Positions 1 to 11,721 are shown, numbered from the stretch's first letter. The stretch is DNA of 64,000 bases from Astragalus membranaceus (GCA_039519185.1 CM076849.1:104860077-104924076), one strand, 5' to 3'. Made by a program: numbers and translations. The notes: generated by a model from the letters alone, not told the origin.

Positions 1-825
1 CAGCACTGCATGCTGCCACATACTCAGCTTCACATGTAGACAAAGCAACAATACTTTGCTTTTTGGAGCTCCAACATATTGGGGCCCCTTGAAACTTGAA
101 AAAATATCCAGAAGTGCTTCTTCTGTCTAGCTGGTCACCACACCAGTCAGAATCAGAATATCCAATAAGCTCAAATCCTTTAGCTGCCCCAAATTGGTCA
201 TTTCAAATTCTGCTTCCATAGCTGATTTGAACTTCTCTATTTCAGCAACTTTACTACCTGTCACCAATAGATCATCCACATATAAACATATTAGTAACAT
301 ATCTGAATCTAGGGTTCCTTTGACATAGACACCAAACTCAGTGGTGCATTTTTTGAACCCATTGTTTACAAAAAATGTGTCAATTCGTTTATTCCAGGCC
401 CTAGGGGCCTGTTTTAAACCGTATAGGGCTTTATGGAGTTTACACACCAAGTCCTCCTTGCCTTTAATTTCAAAACCAGGAGGTTGAGAAATAAAAACAA
501 GTTCCTCTAAAGGACCATTCAGAAATGCAGACTTCACATCTAAGTGATGTAAGTCCCATCCCCTACTACAAGCCAAGGCAGTGACCATTCTAATAGTCTC
601 ATGCCTAGCTACAGGTGAGAAAACTTCCTCAAAGTCTATACCAGGCTTCTGTTGGAACCCTCTAGCAAGAAGTCTAGCTTTATGCTTAACTATGTTGCCA
701 TTGGGATCCAATTTCAGCTTGAAGACCCATTTAACAGAAATGGCCTTTTTATCCTTAGGTAAGACAGATAGTGTCCAAGTCTTATTCTTTTCTATAGAAT
801 TCAACTCTTCATCCATTGCCTTTTT
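1..825 (-). pseudogene. Ty1/copia reverse transcriptase-RNase H (3' part of pol), decayed
   Basis: The minus strand encodes the C-terminal pol of a plant Copia element. RT motifs are visible: QMDVKSAFLNG-like DVKSAFLNGPL, GLKQAPRAW and the catalytic YVDDLLVTG. The window edge cuts inside RNase H (VALSTCEAEYVAAC, bases 1-60). Between the RT motif EFEMTNLGQ and the RNase H tether GYSDSDWCGD about 100 residues expected in this family are missing and the frame shifts near base 170, so an internal deletion has removed the RT thumb/connection. A TAG at 826-828 separates this part from the integrase part where the family usually has Trp. Copia assignment is certain; the clade (Tork/Tnt1-like) is an inference from motif style. 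Confidence 0.9.
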
Positions 826-2092
826 CTAATTAGGATCCTTTAGAGCTTCTCTAAAGTCCACAGGCTCTACATCAACTAGCATAGCCTGGTGGATGAGGTT
901 ACCAGTCTCATCCACCTCATCATCATTAAACATTTCATAATCTGCTAAGTTTCTAGGAGGCTGCCTTTGCCTATGACCCCTAGGAATTTCTTCCACATTA
1001 GGTACAATAGGTTCTGCATCACTCTCAGAACTGTCATCCTCCCTTACTGGAGAGTTTGGGACTGTCTCATTGTCTATAGACTCATCTTCCTCAGAAACAT
1101 CACCCATAGGTGTAGTTTCCACAGAAATTTCATCATTCATAATGCCACTTTCTGCTGAACCATTCTGTTCAACACTGTCCCAGCACCATTGCTTGTCTTC
1201 TAGGATCACCACATCCCTAGACACTTCAATTTTATTATTGGTAGGATTAAGTAGCCTATAAGCATCAGTAGGATGGTATCTCACTAGGATTAGAGGTTTA
1301 CTTTTATGCTCCAACTTAGTCCTTCTACTATCAGGTATATGGCTATACACAATAGAGCCAAACACCCTTAAGTGAGAAACATTTGGAGTATCACCACTCC
1401 AAACACATTCAGGAACTTTGCCACTTAGGCCCTTTGTAGGACACCTATTCAGTATATAATCAGAGGTAGTCACTGCCTCTGCCCATAACCAATTAGGTAG
1501 ACCCTTAGCCTTAATCATACTTCTGGCCATGTCCAGAATTGTTCTGTTTCTTCTCTCAGCCATACCATTATGCTGAGGAGTGTAAGGTGAAGTTACCTCA
1601 TGCACAACACAATGAGTAGTACAGTACTCCTCAAACTCTTTTGAGGTGTACTCACCACCTCCATCAGTTCTCAATACCTTGACCTTTTTGCCACATTGAT
1701 TTTCAGCCATTGTTTTAAACCTTTTAAACACACTTAAAGCTTCTCCTTTAGTTTTTAACAAGTACAGCCATATTTTCCTAGAAAATTCATCCACAATAGT
1801 CATGAAATACTTGTTGCCCCCCATAGAGGGTGTTTCAAAAGGTCCACAAAGATCTGAATATATAACATGCAAAAGATCCTTAGAATTATATCTCATCTTA
1901 GTTTTAAATCTCTTCCTAGGTTGTTTACCCATTAAACAACTAGTACAAGCCTCCTTACTAAGATTAAGCTTAGGTAGACCTATTACCAACCCTTTAGTAC
2001 TTAGGTCACTTAGGCTTTTAGTGTTCAAGTGCCCATACCTTTTGTGCCACAGTATACCTTCAACATCAGCAGTGGCACTGAGACACTCAGTT
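826..2092 (-). pseudogene. Ty1/copia GAG-pre-integrase and integrase
   Basis: Minus-strand continuation of the same polyprotein. The HHCC zinc finger is seen as WHKRYGHLN followed by CTSCLMGK. The integrase core shows YSDLCGPF (first Asp), LRTDGGGEYTS (second Asp) and GMAERRNRTIL (Glu), the D,D-35-E triad. A variable acidic linker follows, leading into RT. The zinc-finger start is out of frame with the gag-protease part because of a 16-bp tandem duplication at 2085-2116. Its end at 826 is a single in-frame TAG. Apart from these two lesions the domain reads well, so the element decayed recently. Confidence 0.92.
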
Positions 2093-3568
2093 TCAGTTAC
2101 ACTCAGTTTCAGTTACACTTATGTTGGTTTTGAAGGTTCTGTTGGAAGCAAGAGGTGTGGTCAGAATGAGCTTCTCATTAGCATCAAACAATTTTAATTT
2201 TAAATTTTTCATTAAAACTGAAAATCCTTTTTCAACAAGTTGTCCTAAGCTAATGAGATTACAGCTGATTCCTGGCACATAGAACACACCCTTTATACTA
2301 ATTACTTGACCATTTTCTTTAGTGAATTGTATGTCCCCTACCCCTTCAGATACTATTGATTGGTTAGAAGCACATCTTATAGTAGTCCTTTTACTTGAAT
2401 CAAAGTTAACTAACCACCCTTTATTACCTGTCATGTGATTAGAGCAACCAGAATCTAAATACCAGGTTTCAGTGATGGTCTTTCCATCACTGGTAGTAAC
2501 TACTAGTACAACACAGTCCTCACTAAGAGTTAGATCAAGTTTAGTCATGACAGAGTCTTCCTTAGGCTCTATCTCAGAAACTTCATTAGTGACAGAGTCA
2601 CTACTTGACTCTATTTCTTCAGAAAACATAGAAAACACAACATGTTCATTATCTGAATCTGAATCTTGTTTTGCTATGTTAGCTTCATTCACATTAGATT
2701 TAGACTTAGGTTTAGTTGGACATTCATTTGCATAATGGCCATATTTATTACATTTATAGCATTGTACATTAGATTTGTCCTTTTTCTTAGAGTTGTCACT
2801 AGACTTAGAGTTCTCAGCCTTTCCCACAAAATTCCCAGATTTAGGTTTAGACCCCTTACCTTTACCTTGCTGGCTGTTTTTGTTAGAATTGCCCTTACCT
2901 CCTTTCTTCTTGGACTTCCCTTTAATGAAGAAAGCCGTGTCATCATTCATTAGATTCAATCTAATTTCCTTAGCCTCCAATCTACTTTGAAGCTGTTCCA
3001 CCTTTAGATCTTCTATATTTATGGTGTCTTCTAAACTGTTAACACAGACATAGAAACGTTTAGTTAGAGATCTTAGGATTTTTCTACAGATTTCTTCATC
3101 TGTAAGACTATGTCCATTTAGATTCATAGCATTAGTAATCTTTTTCACACGGCCACAGTATGTGACAACATCCTCATCACTCTTCATCTTAAGAGCTTCA
3201 TACTGGGCTCTAAGGGCTTGCAACTTTTCCTTTTTTGCCTCAGTTGCCCCATTATAGTAGGAATCAAGAGTGTCCCAAGCACTCTTGGCACTCTCAACTC
3301 CCCTAACTCTATCAAAATTACTATCATCTAATCCTATATGAATTAGATGTAATGCTTTCCAATCTTTCTGGATTTCTTCTTCATATTTTGCATTATCTTC
3401 TGCAGTAGCAGGGGCTGTTGGTGGTGTCACACCATCTCTAACAACTTTTAACACTCCCTGGCAGCCAAAGACTGCTCTCATTTGGTGGCACCATCTATCC
3501 CAATTCTTCCCATTGAGGATGGGAACCTGAGCCCCAAAACTAGGATGTGATTGCATATCTTTAGACAT
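2093..3568 (-). pseudogene. Ty1/copia gag and aspartic protease
   Basis: The minus-strand ORF could open at 3619, but the Met at 3568 begins the typical Copia gag N-terminus (FGAQVPILNGKNWDRW), so I prefer it. Domains in order: capsid-like UBN2/retrotran_gag region, a Lys/Ser-rich linker, a CCHC zinc knuckle (CYKCNKYGHYANEC), an acidic linker, then the pepsin-like protease with DSGCSNHMTG (family signature DSG/DSGAS.H). It ends in a frameshift from a duplicated 16-base unit. Product role: virus-like particle assembly and polyprotein processing. This is part of the same element as the integrase and RT entries. Confidence 0.93.
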
Positions 3569-3722
3569 TTCAAACTGCAACACAGAAAACAGTTTACACA
3601 CAGTTAGTAATACCCACACACACAGTCACTGTGTCTGTGTAAAACAGAGAGAAAGACTTTAAAGAAACTTAAAGAAAAAACACAGAGATTAAAAGAGTTT
3701 AGAAACAGGCCCTGATTGCAAA

Positions 3723-3739
3723 CTAGCTCAATGATACCA
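3723..3739 (-). other. Copia primer binding site (initiator tRNA-Met type)
   Basis: On the minus strand, TGGTATCATTGAGC lies three bases inside the LTR edge. It resembles the common Copia PBS TGGTATCAGAGC with a two-base expansion. Its position between LTR and gag fits first-strand priming. Confidence 0.8.
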
Positions 3740-3742
3740 TTT

Positions 3743-4730
3743 TGAATTTGTTAACCCTTTATTGATTCTTTTTCTTTTCAGGTGACAAATGAAAATGAGG
3801 GTGGTGCAATTTGCAAAGTCCAATTCTTTGAAACTGGCCCAGCTCAATGATTTGCAGCCAAACAATTGTGTTTGGTGGATCTTGCGCGCCCGGACCCGGA
3901 TATGATGGGTATGTTCGCGGGTCGTTCCTGACCCGAGGTATATATGTTTGTTCTTTACTCTCTCTTCTTCAGAAAATCAAGATTCACTGTTTCTTTCTTG
4001 ATTTTTCGTTCTTCTTCTTCTCTGCTCTCTCTCTGAAAACCCTAGACCCGTGTAGCTCTCATCACCACCGTGTGATGATTGAAGCAGCACAGCTCTCTGG
4101 TTTGATGCTGATGATGATCTAGCAACGATGATGATGTAAACCTCTGAGTTTTACACTGAGTTGATACGATCTGAAGCTACGGTGAACCCTTCTCACTTCG
4201 CGATAAACTGAAAACCCTAAGTTTTCCAGAAACGCTTGATCTCTTCGATCAGGCTCTTGATCCACCTTCCTTAAGGTAGATTTGCTTCTTCTCTTACACC
4301 TTCTTTGATTTTTTCTTTGATTTCTGCACTGTATACGAAACCCTAATTTTCTGTTTTGCTTTTCAGGTACAAGGTTGCACAGTTAGGGTTCCAAACACCT
4401 CAATCAGGTATAAATCACAACACTTCTTATGATTTACCTTGATCTCTTGGTTTGTTTCGCAAAACCCTAATGTTCTTGTAACTGATATTCTGCAAAACTA
4501 CCTCTGCTGCGTTCTTGGAGTGAACACACCACTGTATTCCCCAGAAACCTCCCTCAGGCTTCTCAGAACAGGTACTGATCTTCTCTATTCACCTTTCTTT
4601 GATCCTTTTTCTTTGTTCAGTCAGTGAACAACACCCTAATCTGTTCTTTTTCTGTTTTATAAGGCAGTTAGCAAAATCCTAGGTTGTTGATTTGTTTGGG
4701 TTACACCAAACTCAACATCTCTAATCAACA
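3743..4730 (-). mobile_element. 5' LTR of the first Copia element
   Basis: The 988-bp stretch ends with CAACA at 4730 and begins with TG at 3743, so on the minus strand it is TGTTGATTAG...AATTCA, directly followed by the PBS. The outer edge is supported because the next bases (TTTCCTTAA) match the interior of a dispersed repeat found again near 30264, so this is where the element inserted. The partner LTR is outside the window, so a TSD (expected TTTCC) cannot be confirmed. The plus strand carries TATA-like and AAACCCTA motifs; see the rejected list. Confidence 0.75.
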
Positions 4731-5134
4731 TTTCCTTAATACTTGAAGTCTAAGAGTTTTTTATGAGAATGAATGCAGTGAAACGGAGGAAGAGAAGGAT
4801 GCAAAGTGTTTTTTACGATTTCTTAACTCTTTGTGAAAGAGAGTATTGTGAATATTTATATATGAGAGGGTTTTTACTACTGTAAATAATAGGATTTTTC
4901 TGTTAAAAAAAAGATCTGAAAAACTAAGTCAAAACATGTATAGCGATGCGTGAGAAATAAAAAAATGTTTTTCACTTAATTTTTTTTTCAAGATATTATA
5001 CAATTTATAAAAACATTCTTATTTAAGTGTAGAAACAAAACTTGTTGAGAGATACATTCATTTCACTTTAATCTAAAACTATCCTAGTTTTGACATCGAA
5101 TCAAAATACTAAGTAAGAAAATATGCACTCACAT
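4731..5134. repeat. Dispersed repeat family, copy A
   Basis: About 400 bp, similar by eye to 30244-30928 and in part to 14246-14357. Shared landmarks are AGAATGAATGC, GAAACGGAGGAAGAG, a TATTTATATAT element, CCTAGTTTTGACATCG and the terminal AAAATATGCACTCA. On the minus strand it would start TGAGTGCATA and carry TATATAAATA, which would fit an LTR, but no partner LTR, PBS or TSD is seen. Confidence 0.6.
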
Positions 5135-6330
5135 TCTTTGCTTTTTGATGATGGAAAAACAATGGATTTGTAAGATGTTATGTAAATAACTCACCCTGAA
5201 TATGTGTCGGTGTGTGCAATACTGGTGGATTCTTCTCCCCCTCGGACGTCAACATCAAAAAGAAGACAAGACCAAAACATATTAGTAGTAACATGTAATT
5301 TTGATAGCACACAGATGTAGGCTGTAAAACAGTACAATAGCAACATAGACAAGTGCAGGATATTAAGCATACTTAAATATGCACTCACATTAAAGAGAAT
5401 GATGTAAAAGTAGAAGAGGTTCAAATTTTAGTTAATAAATGAGGCTCGTAAACACTAAATTCATGGATTAAACATGGTTTATGATAAGGAATCATGCGGA
5501 TAACACACAAATAAGCGCAAAAGGAAAAAAAATTATTGTAAAATTATGGGCTGAGCAGAAAATCCAAATTGCTCAGTGAAAATTCTTGTAAAAAGATATT
5601 TTTGTGGCTTTTAAGGCGAAAACATAAATAGTCAAATATCCACAAACAAATCCATGCAATAATATTCCAGAAAAAAATACACAGGAAGAACTTACTCTAG
5701 GAAGAAATATAGGCAACATGTACCATAGGATGAAACTGTAATGAGTCCCACATCGGGTGGACCAAGCCCGGTGTGAGAGCTTATAAAGGTTGGGTAAACC
5801 TCCACTTATAGCCATGGTTTTAGGTGGAGTTAGGCTTAACTGGCGTGAGTCAGTTACATTGGTGCTTTCATTGAGAGGCTGACGGCTCTCGGACTCGGAG
5901 GGTTCTGACCGATGGAGGAATCTGACCGGCGGCGTAACCCGTCGAGTGAAGTGCCATCGAGTGAAGTGCCGTGGGCCACCGAGGACGTTGGCCTTGAAGG
6001 AGGGTGCTATGTAATGAGTCCCACATCGGGTGGACCAAGCCCGGTGTGAGAGCTTATAAAGGTTGGGTAAACCTCCACTTATAGCCATGGTTTTAGGTGG
6101 AGTTAGGCTTAACTGGCGTGAGTCAGTTATAGAAACACAATACTCTAATGAGTGCACTGATGTTGTTGTACCTTTCTCTGAAGGAAAATGTAAACAAAAC
6201 ACAAAGCGTAAAATCAAAATAAAATGCTATTCAAGGGCGGACACATCCAAAATGCCCAGTTCTCTTTGGGCATTGAAAAAGGGTTCAAATGCGAGCGTGA
6301 TGACTACCCAAATAAATGGTTGTCAGTGTA
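5135..6330 (-). other. Possible host gene remnant (intron/exon-like), interrupted by a TRIM
   Basis: No protein family is recognised. On the minus strand two stretches look exon-like. An 82-nt segment (6177-6137 plus 5736-5696, split by the TRIM) has a pyrimidine tract and CAG acceptor before it and GTAAGT after it, and is open in one frame rich in hydrophobic residues. A second stretch ends at about 5193 at a GTGAGT donor, with DVDVRGGEESTS in frame. The rest is AT-rich and intron-like. This could be a decayed host gene or chance, and I cannot name a product. Confidence 0.25.
5737..6131 (+). mobile_element. TRIM (terminal-repeat retrotransposon in miniature), complete
   Basis: Two 122-bp direct repeats (5737-5858 and 6010-6131) start TGTAATGAGTCCCACATCGG and end CAGTTACA (right copy TTATA, one substitution). 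They flank a 151-bp interior. Next to the left LTR is a PBS-like TTGGTGCTTTCATTGAGAG, and before the right LTR a purine-rich GAAGGAGGGTG. Exact 5-bp target duplications GAAAC lie at 5732-5736 and 6132-6136. There is no coding capacity, so mobilisation would need proteins from another element. The near-identical LTRs suggest a recent insertion. Confidence 0.95.
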
Positions 6331-6444
6331 TGTGATTTCGGGTTGAATAACACAAGCAATATATCCGTAAACTGAATTGGAAGAATAAAAGATAAGAACA
6401 ATAAAGAAGAAATAAGGAAAATATGGAGAAGATAAGAAATGGAA

Positions 6445-7670
6445 CACTACAAGAAAAGAAGCCATTAGCGACGGAAATTAGCGAGGGACTAGTCGTCCCT
6501 CGCAAAAATTGGGATTAGCGACGGAATTTGTGAGGGAATAGGGGCTGTCGTATTTTTGAGAATTAGCGACGGAATTTTAGACATTAGCGAGGGAATTTCC
6601 GTCGCTAATGGCAAAAGTAAAAATATTTGCGAGGGAATGTCAGTTCCGTCGCTAATTTTTTTACTTTTCAGATGATGAGACTCAGTTGTAGGGGTTGGTA
6701 AGTGCACAGGAATTAGCGAGGGATAGTTCCCTCGCTAATTCCCTCGCTAAAGTTAACTTTTCAGATGATGGGACAGTTCCCTTGCTAATTCCCTCGCAAT
6801 TTTTTTTTCTTTTTCTCCTTAAATCCGTTTACACTCTTCTTTCTCACTCACTCACTCACTCACTCTTCACCCTTCCTCTTCCCTTCCTCTTCACCCTTCC
6901 TCTTCACCCTTCCTCTTCCTCTACTCTCCACCACCACACAACTACCACCACCACCACCATCATCACCACCTCATCTCACACTCTCCTCTCTCTTCACTCT
7001 TCCAACACCACCACCACCACATACCTCCTACCACTCTCACTCACTCTCTCTTACTCTTCACCACCACCAGTCCACCACTCTCACTCCTCTCTCTTACTCT
7101 TCACGCCACCACCACCACCACCACCATCATCACCACCTCCTCTCACACTCTCCTCTCTCTTCACTCTTCCAACACCACCACCACCACATACCTCCCACCA
7201 CTCTCTCTTACTCTTCATCACCACCACCACGCCACCACCACTACCACCACCACACCACCACCACGCCACCACCACCGTCGCCACCACCACCACCACCACC
7301 ACCACACATCACCACAAAATTAATAATATAATATAATATTCATTAATTAATAATAAATATATAAAAAAACAAGCCATTCAGCACTGGACACGTGTCATTT
7401 TTTTTTGAAAAACTGCAGTCATTAGCGAGGGAATATCCCTCGCTAATTCCTGCGCATTTACCAACCCCTGCAATTGAGTCCCATCACCTGAAAAGTTGCA
7501 GTCATTAGCGAGGGGAGGGATTCAAATTCCCTCGCTAATCCCAGTAGCGAGGAGGGAATTAGCGAGGGAACCAGTCCATCGCTAATTCCCTCGCAAATGA
7601 CCATTAGCGACGGATTTTGGTCAGTTTGCGAGGGAAATGTCCGTCGCTAATGACCAGTTTTTTTGTAGTG
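6445..7670. mobile_element. Non-autonomous CACTA transposon 1
   Basis: 1,226 bp bounded by CACTACAAGAAAAGAAGCC and ...GGTTTTTTTGTAGTG-type inverted ends, with exact 3-bp target duplication GAA (6442-6444 and 7671-7673). Both subterminal regions (about 6463-6800 and 7421-7650) are packed with inverted and direct copies of ATTAGCGAGGGAA / TTCCCTCGCTAAT, the arrangement of transposase-binding repeats in En/Spm elements. The centre is pyrimidine- and CCA-rich. No transposase is encoded, so it needs an autonomous partner. Confidence 0.93.
6838..7312 (+). repeat. Pyrimidine- and (CCA)n-rich low-complexity core of CACTA 1
   Basis: CTCACT/CTTCC-rich sequence grades into CCACCACCA triplet repeats, with one internal duplication of roughly 150 bp (around 6920-7060 versus 7100-7210). 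Long open frames on both strands here are products of the triplet repeat. Confidence 0.9.
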
Positions 7671-8386
7671 GAATGGCGCCACACTCTTAATTCATTGAGA
7701 GAAAGAAGAAGTCATAAGCCTAGGGAATGATCGCCACAAGAAAACTTGGTTTCTTGATAAGATCTAAAGAAGGTTCAACAAAGAACCAAAGAGAGACATA
7801 CTCTCAAACACAATACACAAGGTATTAGTTTTTAAAATTCTGAAATCTTAGTTGTTATTCTCATAGATTTCTCCCCCTATATATAGGAAAGGATAGTGAT
7901 AGGCTGATTTAATACAAGTAAATACCAAGGCCACAAATATCTAACAATAATTCCTAGTGGCTTATTAATACACCTTAGTGGAAGAATAGTTACAAAACAA
8001 CCAAGGAGACCTAAAGTCACTTTCAAGATGATAACAATTGGTCACTCCCTCTCCTTTTCATGCAATTTTCGTCCATTACCCTTAAGCATGAGCCCACACC
8101 TTTATTTCTAGAAATTAAAACAAAAACACATTAATATTTTGACCAATAATCTGTCTTCGACTTCCAGCCCATTTTTCACCGTGATAGTAACCAAATCTGA
8201 AATAATGGCATGAGTGAAAGTTGTAGAAATATTTCTTATCTTTCCAACGGATCAAGAATCATGCTAATCGGACTTCTGGATCTTTAGATATTTCCAAAAC
8301 AAGACAGATGTGTAATTTTCAACAATGCCTACTTTTCCTTCTCATGCATGATTTTATTAATGTTAAGGGCATCCCTTTCTAGGTTG

Positions 8387-9549
8387 TCATCAGAGCGGCT
8401 TTGTGAGAATATCAGCAAGCTGATGTTTTGTGTCAACGTGCTCCAAAATGACTTCGCCTTTTTCAGGGTGATCTTGAAGAAAGTGATGACTCAGTGTTTT
8501 TGGTTCTAGAGTGTAGTATGGGTTTTTAGTGAGGTTAATGGCACTGGTGTTGTCACTTTTAATCGGAATTTGTTGTTGTTTTAGATCAAAATCTAGAAGT
8601 TGTTGCTTCAGCCACAAAACCTGAGCGCCAGAACTCCTGGTTGCGACATATTCAGTCTCAGCTGTTGACAAGGCCACAAAAATCAACTTCTTACTATGCC
8701 AAGAGACTAAGGAGTTGGAAAATATATGACAAGTACCACTAGTACTCTTCCTATATATCCGTTTTGCAACGGAAAAATTTAGAATCAGAATATCCTATAC
8801 TCGGCTACATTCACCGCCCTTAGGGTACCACAAGTCATACTGAGACGTCCCATGAAGGCATCTCACTATGCGTTTAAGAGATTTTAAGTGGGACTCTTAA
8901 GGTGATGATTGGTAACGTGCACACACACATACGCTAAACATATTGTCCGGCCTTGACCCTGTAAGATAGAGTAAGGAACCGATCGTACCTCGGTATTGTG
9001 TAACATCTACATCTTTACATTTATGGTTTTTATCTAGATTTCCATTTTTTGCCATAATGGTGTCGATGGTTTTTGCTTCAGTCATCCCGAAATGCTTTAG
9101 CAGCTCCTGACAATACTTTGTTTGACTGACAAAGGTACCATGCGTTGTTTGCTTGATCTGAAGTCCTAAGAAGAAGTTGAGCTCACCCATCATGCTCATT
9201 TCAAATTCTCCCTGCATGATTTTGGAAAATTCTTTGGATAGAGACTCATTAGTAGAAACGAATATTATATCGTCCACATAAATTTGAACCAAAAGAAGGT
9301 GTTTTCCCTTCTGTTTGATATATAGTTGTGTCGACTTTGTCTCTTAAATATCCTTGATTAATAAAAAATTTACTAAGATGCTCATACCAAGCTCTAGGAG
9401 CTTGTTTGAGGTCATACAACTCTCTTTTGAGTTTGTACACGTGATCAGGATATTCAAAATTCTCAAAACCCGGAGGTTGAAAGACGTACACATCTTCATT
9501 TATGAAACCGTTGAGGAAAGCACTCTTAACATCCATTTGATATAGTTTC
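8387..9549 (-). pseudogene. Sirevirus-like Copia reverse transcriptase-RNase H, decayed
   Basis: Minus-strand pol fragments in several frames. RT: YQMDVKSAFLNGF, DLKQAPRAWYE and the catalytic IYVDDIIFVS. RNase H: STAETEYVA, KSDNTSAINLTKNP and the C-terminal HQLADILTKPL near 8390. The 8690-8897 stretch still reads as the RT-RNase H connection but only with frameshifts. The RT is cut at 9553 by CACTA 2, and the rest continues at 12838 on the same strand. Frames are broken repeatedly, so it is an old copy. Confidence 0.88.
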
Positions 9550-10925
9550 AAGCACTAGTGGAAAATTGACTTTAAAAAGTATCATTTAGCATCGGTTGTT
9601 TAAACACCCGATGCTAATTGTAGACACGGTGGCAATTTTGCAATTAAATGGAAGATTTCAATTTTGGCGCCTACTTTTATCATCAGGTGTTTAAACAACC
9701 GATGCTAAAAGTATATGCGTTAGACTTTTAGCGTCGGGTGTTTAAACACCCGATACTAAATGTATTTGCTTTAGACATTTGTCTAAAGCAAATACATTTA
9801 GCATCGGGTGTTTAAACACCCGACGCTAAAGGTCAGGTTTTTTTTTTCAATTCTTCCATCGCATACACTACTCTCTTCATTCTTTTTTCCAAAACACGTC
9901 ACCTTCTCTCATATTCTCTGAACTCCCTCTTCTCTCACCCGATTTAGATCTGAACGTTAAGCGCTCTTCTCAACTCCCTCTTCTCTCACCCAATTCTCTC
10001 GCTCTCTCACTAGTTCTACGTGTGCGCATCTTCACACCTCCCGTCACTAGTTCATCGCCTTCAGCCACCACCGTGATACTCCTAACTGCTATAGTTACTG
10101 ATTGATGATGATCTTGCAGGTTTAAAGCTTGAAGTAGCTTCAGTTCTGCTACCAGTAATGATCTCAACAGGTAATCGTAAAAAACCCCTTTGTTTTTACT
10201 TTGATTTCTTCCTTATTTTGTAACCCTAGACTTACAGACTCTCTCTGTGTTTCTTTCTTGTGTATGTGCACGATTGTGTGTTCCTTTTGTTCGTAACCCT
10301 AAACGAAGGCCTACCAAGGTAAGAAATCACTTCTCTCTGATTTCTTTGAATTGTTTCTGTTTTGGACCCTAAGACTCTTAGGTTTTCTGTTTGTACAGTG
10401 AATGTGATGATTTCGAAAACCCTAACTTGGTTTTCTTGTTTACAGATTCTGGACAACAGAGAAGTTTGCTTAGAGTCTTGAAATGAATGTAGATCTTTCA
10501 CCCTTGTGAATTGTTGCCTTCGTTTTCCTTCTCTTTACTGCATATACTCACTGTTGCCTTGGTTATTCTGGACAACAGGTATAGTCACTGTTGCCTTGTT
10601 AATGTTTCTATGAAAAGTTATATCTACTTTGATTGTTCATTAATGTTCTTTTTGTCTCTATAGTTTCAATTGGTAACTTGTCTTATGTTTTCATTGTAAG
10701 CAACTTTATCATTTCTTACTTGATGGTTGATACTGAAAGAAGAATGTTATTGAAATAGCTTTAGTTTATAGACTAATTATATGGCTTGTATTATTTTTGT
10801 CAAAATTTGTGGGGCAATAGCAAATTTGTATTATTCTAGTCTTGTCTTTGGTGATATTGCCACCCTACAAGAACTTTAAGTGTTTGAGAAAATTATGATG
10901 TTACATTGATTGGCATTTGATATGC

Positions 10926-11536
10926 AGATCATTCAACAAATGTAGATAATGTTTTTTCTCGCATAATCGAAACCACGAGGCATCCTGCTACTGCAGCATC
11001 ATTTACTTCAATTATGTTTGCCCCTCAAGGAGAATTATCCTTCAGTGAAACATTATCCAGGTAGAAACAACTAGATCTATAACTAGTATTTTAAGTTTGG
11101 AACTAACTTTTTCAACTCTTGTTTGGTTTATCAGTTCCTAATGGTCTACTTAGATTTAGAAATTGTTGCAGAATATATATTTATATCCTTGTTCTTTCTT
11201 TTTACAGAAATATTTCCTTTACCTATAGGAGACAGATTCGTATCCTGTTGCAGAATATATATTCATGTAAACTTGTCTTTTGACTTGATTATAAAGCATC
11301 AAGAAGAGTTAACTGTTACTTGATTATATTCCTTTCTAAGAGTTTAGTTTATCAAAAAGAGTTTATGTGTTGAAGTTTGTTAGATTTCTTGCTTTTCCAA
11401 TAAATATCTGCTAAAATGTTCCAAATTGATGCAGTGAAAAGAGTTCTCCTAATGGTTCAGCTCAGGCCACATCCACTGAAGGTGACAAGGAAGTTAATAT
11501 TGAACAAAATAGCTCTTTGTCAGACATGCAGAATCC
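10926..11536 (+). pseudogene. Captured exons of an unidentified host gene
   Basis: An exon-like block at about 10927-11060 follows GATATGCAG and precedes GTAGAAAC. It is open as ...RIIETTRHPATAAS, then FTSIMFAPQGELSFSETLS. A second block at about 11435-11536 follows TTGATGCAG and continues with SSPNGSAQATSTEGDKEV, running directly into the kinase-derived sequence with no splice site. The composition resembles a Ser-rich, low-complexity plant protein. I do not recognise the donor gene. Confidence 0.55.
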
Positions 11537-11721
11537 AGACATCTGGTCAGCTGGTTGTGTACTTGGTGAATTATTGCTTGGCCAGGTATCTAGCTTCTTT
11601 AAATATGTCTGATTCTTGTACCTAAGTTCATATGTGCCAAAGCTAATAATGAATTTCTATTCTTGCCAGCCACTCTTTCCTGGTGAAAGTGGAGTAGACC
11701 AGCTTGTGGAAATTATATAAG
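11537..11721 (+). pseudogene. Captured fragment of a GSK3/SHAGGY-like protein kinase
   Basis: Exon piece 11538-11585 encodes DIWSAGCVLGELLLGQ, the kinase subdomain IX motif (DxWSxGC) as found in plant shaggy-like kinases. A GT-AG intron (11586-11669) follows, then exon 11670-11721 encodes PLFPGESGVDQLVEII and ends at a GTAAG donor. The retained intron at the family's position shows DNA-level capture. A stop interrupts the last codons, so only about 35 residues of a roughly 400-residue kinase are present and no kinase activity is possible. Confidence 0.88.

Larger units (their letters stand above)
6331..8324 (-). mobile_element. 3' LTR of a Sirevirus-like Copia, interrupted by a CACTA
   Basis: The inner edge is good: on the minus strand a purine-rich tract (GAGAAGGAAAAGTAGGCAT) is followed by TGTTGAAAATTACACA at 8324. 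A minus-strand TATA (CCTATATATAGG) lies near 7885. The outer edge near 6330 is a guess, because no TSD or partner LTR was found. The CACTA at 6445-7670 with its GAA duplication splits this LTR; without it the LTR is about 0.77 kb. Confidence 0.55.

Noticed and set aside
3847..4650. Promoter/5'-UTR-like plus-strand sequence (TATATATG, CTCTCTTCTTC, several AAACCCTA boxes) suggesting a host gene
   Set aside because: It falls within the 988-bp minus-strand Copia LTR as delimited by the PBS at one end and the interrupted dispersed repeat at the other; no coding exon follows. LTR-borne antisense promoter activity remains possible.
6463..6800. Regular short repeats resembling a CRISPR array
   Set aside because: Units occur in both orientations without unique spacers and lie inside CACTA ends of a eukaryotic genome.
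6695..7336. 213-codon Thr/Pro/His-rich frame and antisense Val/Gly-rich frame
   Set aside because: Product of (CCA)n and CT-rich low-complexity sequence in a non-autonomous CACTA.
9583..9835. Inverted TTTAGCATCGG words as a candidate riboswitch or microRNA hairpin
   Set aside because: They are CACTA subterminal repeats present equally at both ends of the element.
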